This document shows, piece after piece, positions 62,148 through 64,000 of a stretch of DNA of 64,000 nucleotides. Where the stretch lies: NCBI RefSeq assembly GCF_029541745.1, contig NZ_CP089746.1:5093559-5157558 (forward strand), in the 5' to 3' direction. The first letter of the stretch is position 1, and every line of letters begins with the position of its first letter. The notes beneath the pieces are model-generated. The model had not been told where the DNA came from. It made no database searches and saw nothing but the letters and a program-made list of their open reading frames with translations. The position numbers and the translations under genes were made by a program. Source of the stretch: Streptomyces sp. LX-29. GTDB lineage: Bacteria > Actinomycetota > Actinomycetes > Streptomycetales > Streptomycetaceae.

Positions 62148-63788
62148 ATGCCGTTCCGTAAACACCCGACGCACCTGGGAGTGTTGTTCGACTGGCATGC
62201 GGAGGGGGACCGGCAGACGGTCGCCCACCTCGACCGACCCTTCGACATCGCTCCCGAGGCCGGGACCCGGCTCAGCGGGCGGCAACTGGCGGCGATCGTC
62301 CGTGACTTCGCCGCCCGACTGTACGCGGCCGGGGTGCGCAGCGGGGACCGGGTGGCCATCGTCAAGGACAACCACCTGGACATGACGCTGGCCGCGGCCG
62401 CCGCCGCCCGCATCGGGGCGCTGCCCGCCACCATCGCGGCGCTCAACAAGCCGGAGGCGCACCGCGCGATGATCGCCCGGCTGGAGCCGTCGGTCCTGGT
62501 CGTCTCGCCGGGCCCGCTGGCCCGGGCGGCCGCCGCCGGGGTGAGCCTGGCGGGCCCCGGGACCCGGGTCATCGTGCTCGGCGGACCGGACGGGCCGGGG
62601 GAAGGGTTACCGGAGGAGGCGCCGGAGGGCGCGCTCACCCTGGCCGAGCTGGCGGGGGCGCCGCCCGCCCCGGTCCACATCCGCCGCCGGGACGAGCCGA
62701 TGCTGGTCATGCACAGCTCGGGGACGACCGGGGTGCCCAAGCTGGTGGTGCACTCCGCGGAGACCATGCTGGGCGGCATCGCCCGCACCGAACGGGTCCG
62801 CTTCCCGATCCTGGCCAGCAAGCACCGGGACGTGGCGGCGACCTCGGTCTCCTTCGCGCACGGCCGGATCGTGTCCTGGCTGATGGGACAGTTCGTGCTG
62901 GCGCCCAGGAAGATCGTGATCATCTCCAGGCATGAGCCGGAGGTCGCCGAGCGGATGATCGCCGAGCACCGCCCGACCTCGCTGGAGGCGTGCCCCAACG
63001 TCTTCCAGCGCTGGGAGGAGCTGGCGCTCGCCAAGCCGGAGCTCTTCCGCCAGGTGCGGCTGTACGTGGGCACCTTCGACGCCATCCACCCGCGCACCGT
63101 GCGCACCTTCCTGGGCGCCTCGGAGCGGCGCTTCCCGGTGTGGCTCCAGGGCTGGGGGCAGAGCGAGGTGGGGCCGATGTGCTTCACCGTGTTCACCCGC
63201 GGCCGGCTGCGGAAGCGGTCCGAGGACTCCTCCGTCACCAGCGACATCGGCTGGGCGACGCCCGGGCTGACCCGGGTGAAGGTCGTCGACGTCGACACCG
63301 GCCGCCCGGTGTCCAAGGGCCGGCCGGGGCTGCTGATGGCCTCCTCCAAGGCCCGCTGTCTGGACTACCTCGGGGAGTCCGACCGGCACGCGGAGAAGGT
63401 CCGCAGCCGGTGGTGGAACACCGGGGACGTCGGGGAGCGCGGCCGCCTCGGGCGGCTGAAGCTGGTCGACCGCGAGGTCGACATCATCCCCGGCACCAGC
63501 GGCATCGAGCTGGAGTCGATCCTGCTGGACCGGCTGCCGAGGGCGTCCGACGTCACCGTGCTGGGTGTGCCGGGCGAACTCCCCGTCCCCGTCCTGTGCA
63601 TGAACGACAACCGACTGGACCCCGAGGAGTGGCGGGCCGCCACCCGTGGCCTGCCCGAGCTCGCCGCCCCGCGGCTGGTCCCCTTCGAGGACGTGCCGCG
63701 CACCGCCACCTGGAAGGTGCGCCGGCTCGACCTGCGCGAGCAGGTCCTCGGCAGCAAGGAGTCCATCGGCACGGGGCGTTGGACGTGA
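62148..63788 (+). CDS. AMP-forming acyl/aryl ligase
   Basis: A 546-residue adenylate-forming enzyme: P-loop-like A3 motif MHSSGTTGVPKLVVH (about 185-199), LQGWGQSEVGPM in the A5 position, NTGDVGERGRLG (A7) and a C-terminal catalytic Lys in TATWKVRR. It activates a carboxylic acid as an acyl-adenylate or CoA ester; the substrate pocket is atypical. Codon 154 is TTA (62607-62609), predicting bldA-dependent translation. Divergent from the FAD gene and 49 bp upstream of a second FAD gene. Confidence 0.9.
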   Translation: MPFRKHPTHLGVLFDWHAEGDRQTVAHLDRPFDIAPEAGTRLSGRQLAAIVRDFAARLYAAGVRSGDRVAIVKDNHLDMTLAAAAAARIGALPATIAALNKPEAHRAMIARLEPSVLVVSPGPLARAAAAGVSLAGPGTRVIVLGGPDGPGEGLPEEAPEGALTLAELAGAPPAPVHIRRRDEPMLVMHSSGTTGVPKLVVHSAETMLGGIARTERVRFPILASKHRDVAATSVSFAHGRIVSWLMGQFVLAPRKIVIISRHEPEVAERMIAEHRPTSLEACPNVFQRWEELALAKPELFRQVRLYVGTFDAIHPRTVRTFLGASERRFPVWLQGWGQSEVGPMCFTVFTRGRLRKRSEDSSVTSDIGWATPGLTRVKVVDVDTGRPVSKGRPGLLMASSKARCLDYLGESDRHAEKVRSRWWNTGDVGERGRLGRLKLVDREVDIIPGTSGIELESILLDRLPRASDVTVLGVPGELPVPVLCMNDNRLDPEEWRAATRGLPELAAPRLVPFEDVPRTATWKVRRLDLREQVLGSKESIGTGRWT

Positions 63789-63837
63789 CCTTCGCCGCAT
63801 CGTGTACGCGGATCGTCCCGCCCAGAGGAGGAGCGCA

Positions 63838-64000
63838 GTGACCGATATCGACATCGCGGTGGTCGGCGCCGGGATCGCCGGGCTGACCACGGCCTACCGG
63901 CTGGCGAAGGAGGGCCACCGGGTCGAGGTGTTCGAGTCCGGCGACGAGCCGGGCGGCCGGATGCGCGCCGCCCGCGTCGACGGCTACACCATCGACCGCG
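63838..64000 (+). CDS. FAD-dependent oxidoreductase, amine-oxidase/phytoene-desaturase-like (3' end outside window)
   Basis: The first 54 residues only. GTG start with GAGGAGGAG upstream, then the FAD site VVGAGIAGLTTAYRLAKEG and GGRMRAARVDGY, the pattern of amine oxidases, protoporphyrinogen oxidases and phytoene desaturases. In an operon with the ligase. Its presence beside prenyl-synthase and ispH genes supports a prenyl-derived product. Confidence 0.85.
   Translation, partial: MTDIDIAVVGAGIAGLTTAYRLAKEGHRVEVFESGDEPGGRMRAARVDGYTIDR

Overview
The window comes from a very GC-rich actinomycete, almost certainly a Streptomyces. The evidence is the strong GC bias at third codon positions, frequent GTG starts and ATGA/GTGA gene overlaps, an XRE(DUF5753)/DUF397 pair, a DUF7848 protein, an S37 tripeptidyl aminopeptidase, rare TTA (bldA-type) codons confined to a few genes, and a familiar Streptomyces intergenic palindrome present three times. 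I saw no rRNA or tRNA genes and no CRISPR array.

Layout. 0-7 kb: end of an ABC exporter, a secreted tripeptidyl aminopeptidase, a lipoprotein and a secreted GH3 (NagZ-type) hydrolase. 7.2-16.2 kb: an accessory island. Its centre is a tightly overlapped minus-strand operon (MoaA-like radical SAM, dTMP-kinase-like P-loop kinase, degenerate phosphohexomutase-like domain, STM4013-like alkaline-phosphatase-superfamily hydrolase, NUDIX). A divergent HTH regulator faces it. TTA codons lie in the regulator (two) and in the radical SAM gene. The island is framed by two decayed copies of a CYTH plus HTH/TPR gene pair and a relaxase-like fragment. 16.2-24.8 kb: LysR/EamA pair, TIM-barrel isomerase, MarR-GNAT fusion, and a LacI-controlled sugar or polyol operon (Gfo/Idh/MocA, DUF993, TIM barrel); an AAGCGCTT palindrome links the distant TIM-barrel gene to the same regulator. 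25-33.5 kb: ribokinase, RecD2-like helicase, citrate synthase, CopZ/CopA copper export under a CsoR-type box, and a small HTH protein.

33.8-46.9 kb: a complete inositol uptake and catabolism locus. A minus-strand operon (lipoprotein, permease, ATPase, IolE-like, two dehydrogenases) diverges from iolC, a Cgl0159-like aldolase-fold gene, iolB, iolD and mmsA. Mirror-image TTGACA promoters and a TGTCATGACA palindrome sit between them. 46.9-53.5 kb: MerR/MFS efflux pair; a FUSC exporter gene truncated where a TnpB transposable element (with a ribbon-helix-helix gene) inserted; a LysR regulator starting at the element's right end; 51-bp tandem repeats; and two fluoride-channel (crcB) genes around a DUF190 gene.

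53.7-64 kb: a TetR regulator, a 1,024-residue ATPase/LuxR regulator with a disordered Tyr-Gly-rich insert after its P-loop, an overlapping operon (FAD/NAD(P) protein, IspH, polyprenyl synthase) and a divergent AMP-forming ligase followed by an FAD oxidoreductase that leaves the window. TTA codons in the ligase and the FAD gene suggest a developmentally timed, prenyl-derived specialised metabolite cluster.

The best candidate for an undescribed system is the radical SAM / kinase / pseudo-mutase / hydrolase / NUDIX operon at 7,780-11,198; the right-edge cluster is second.
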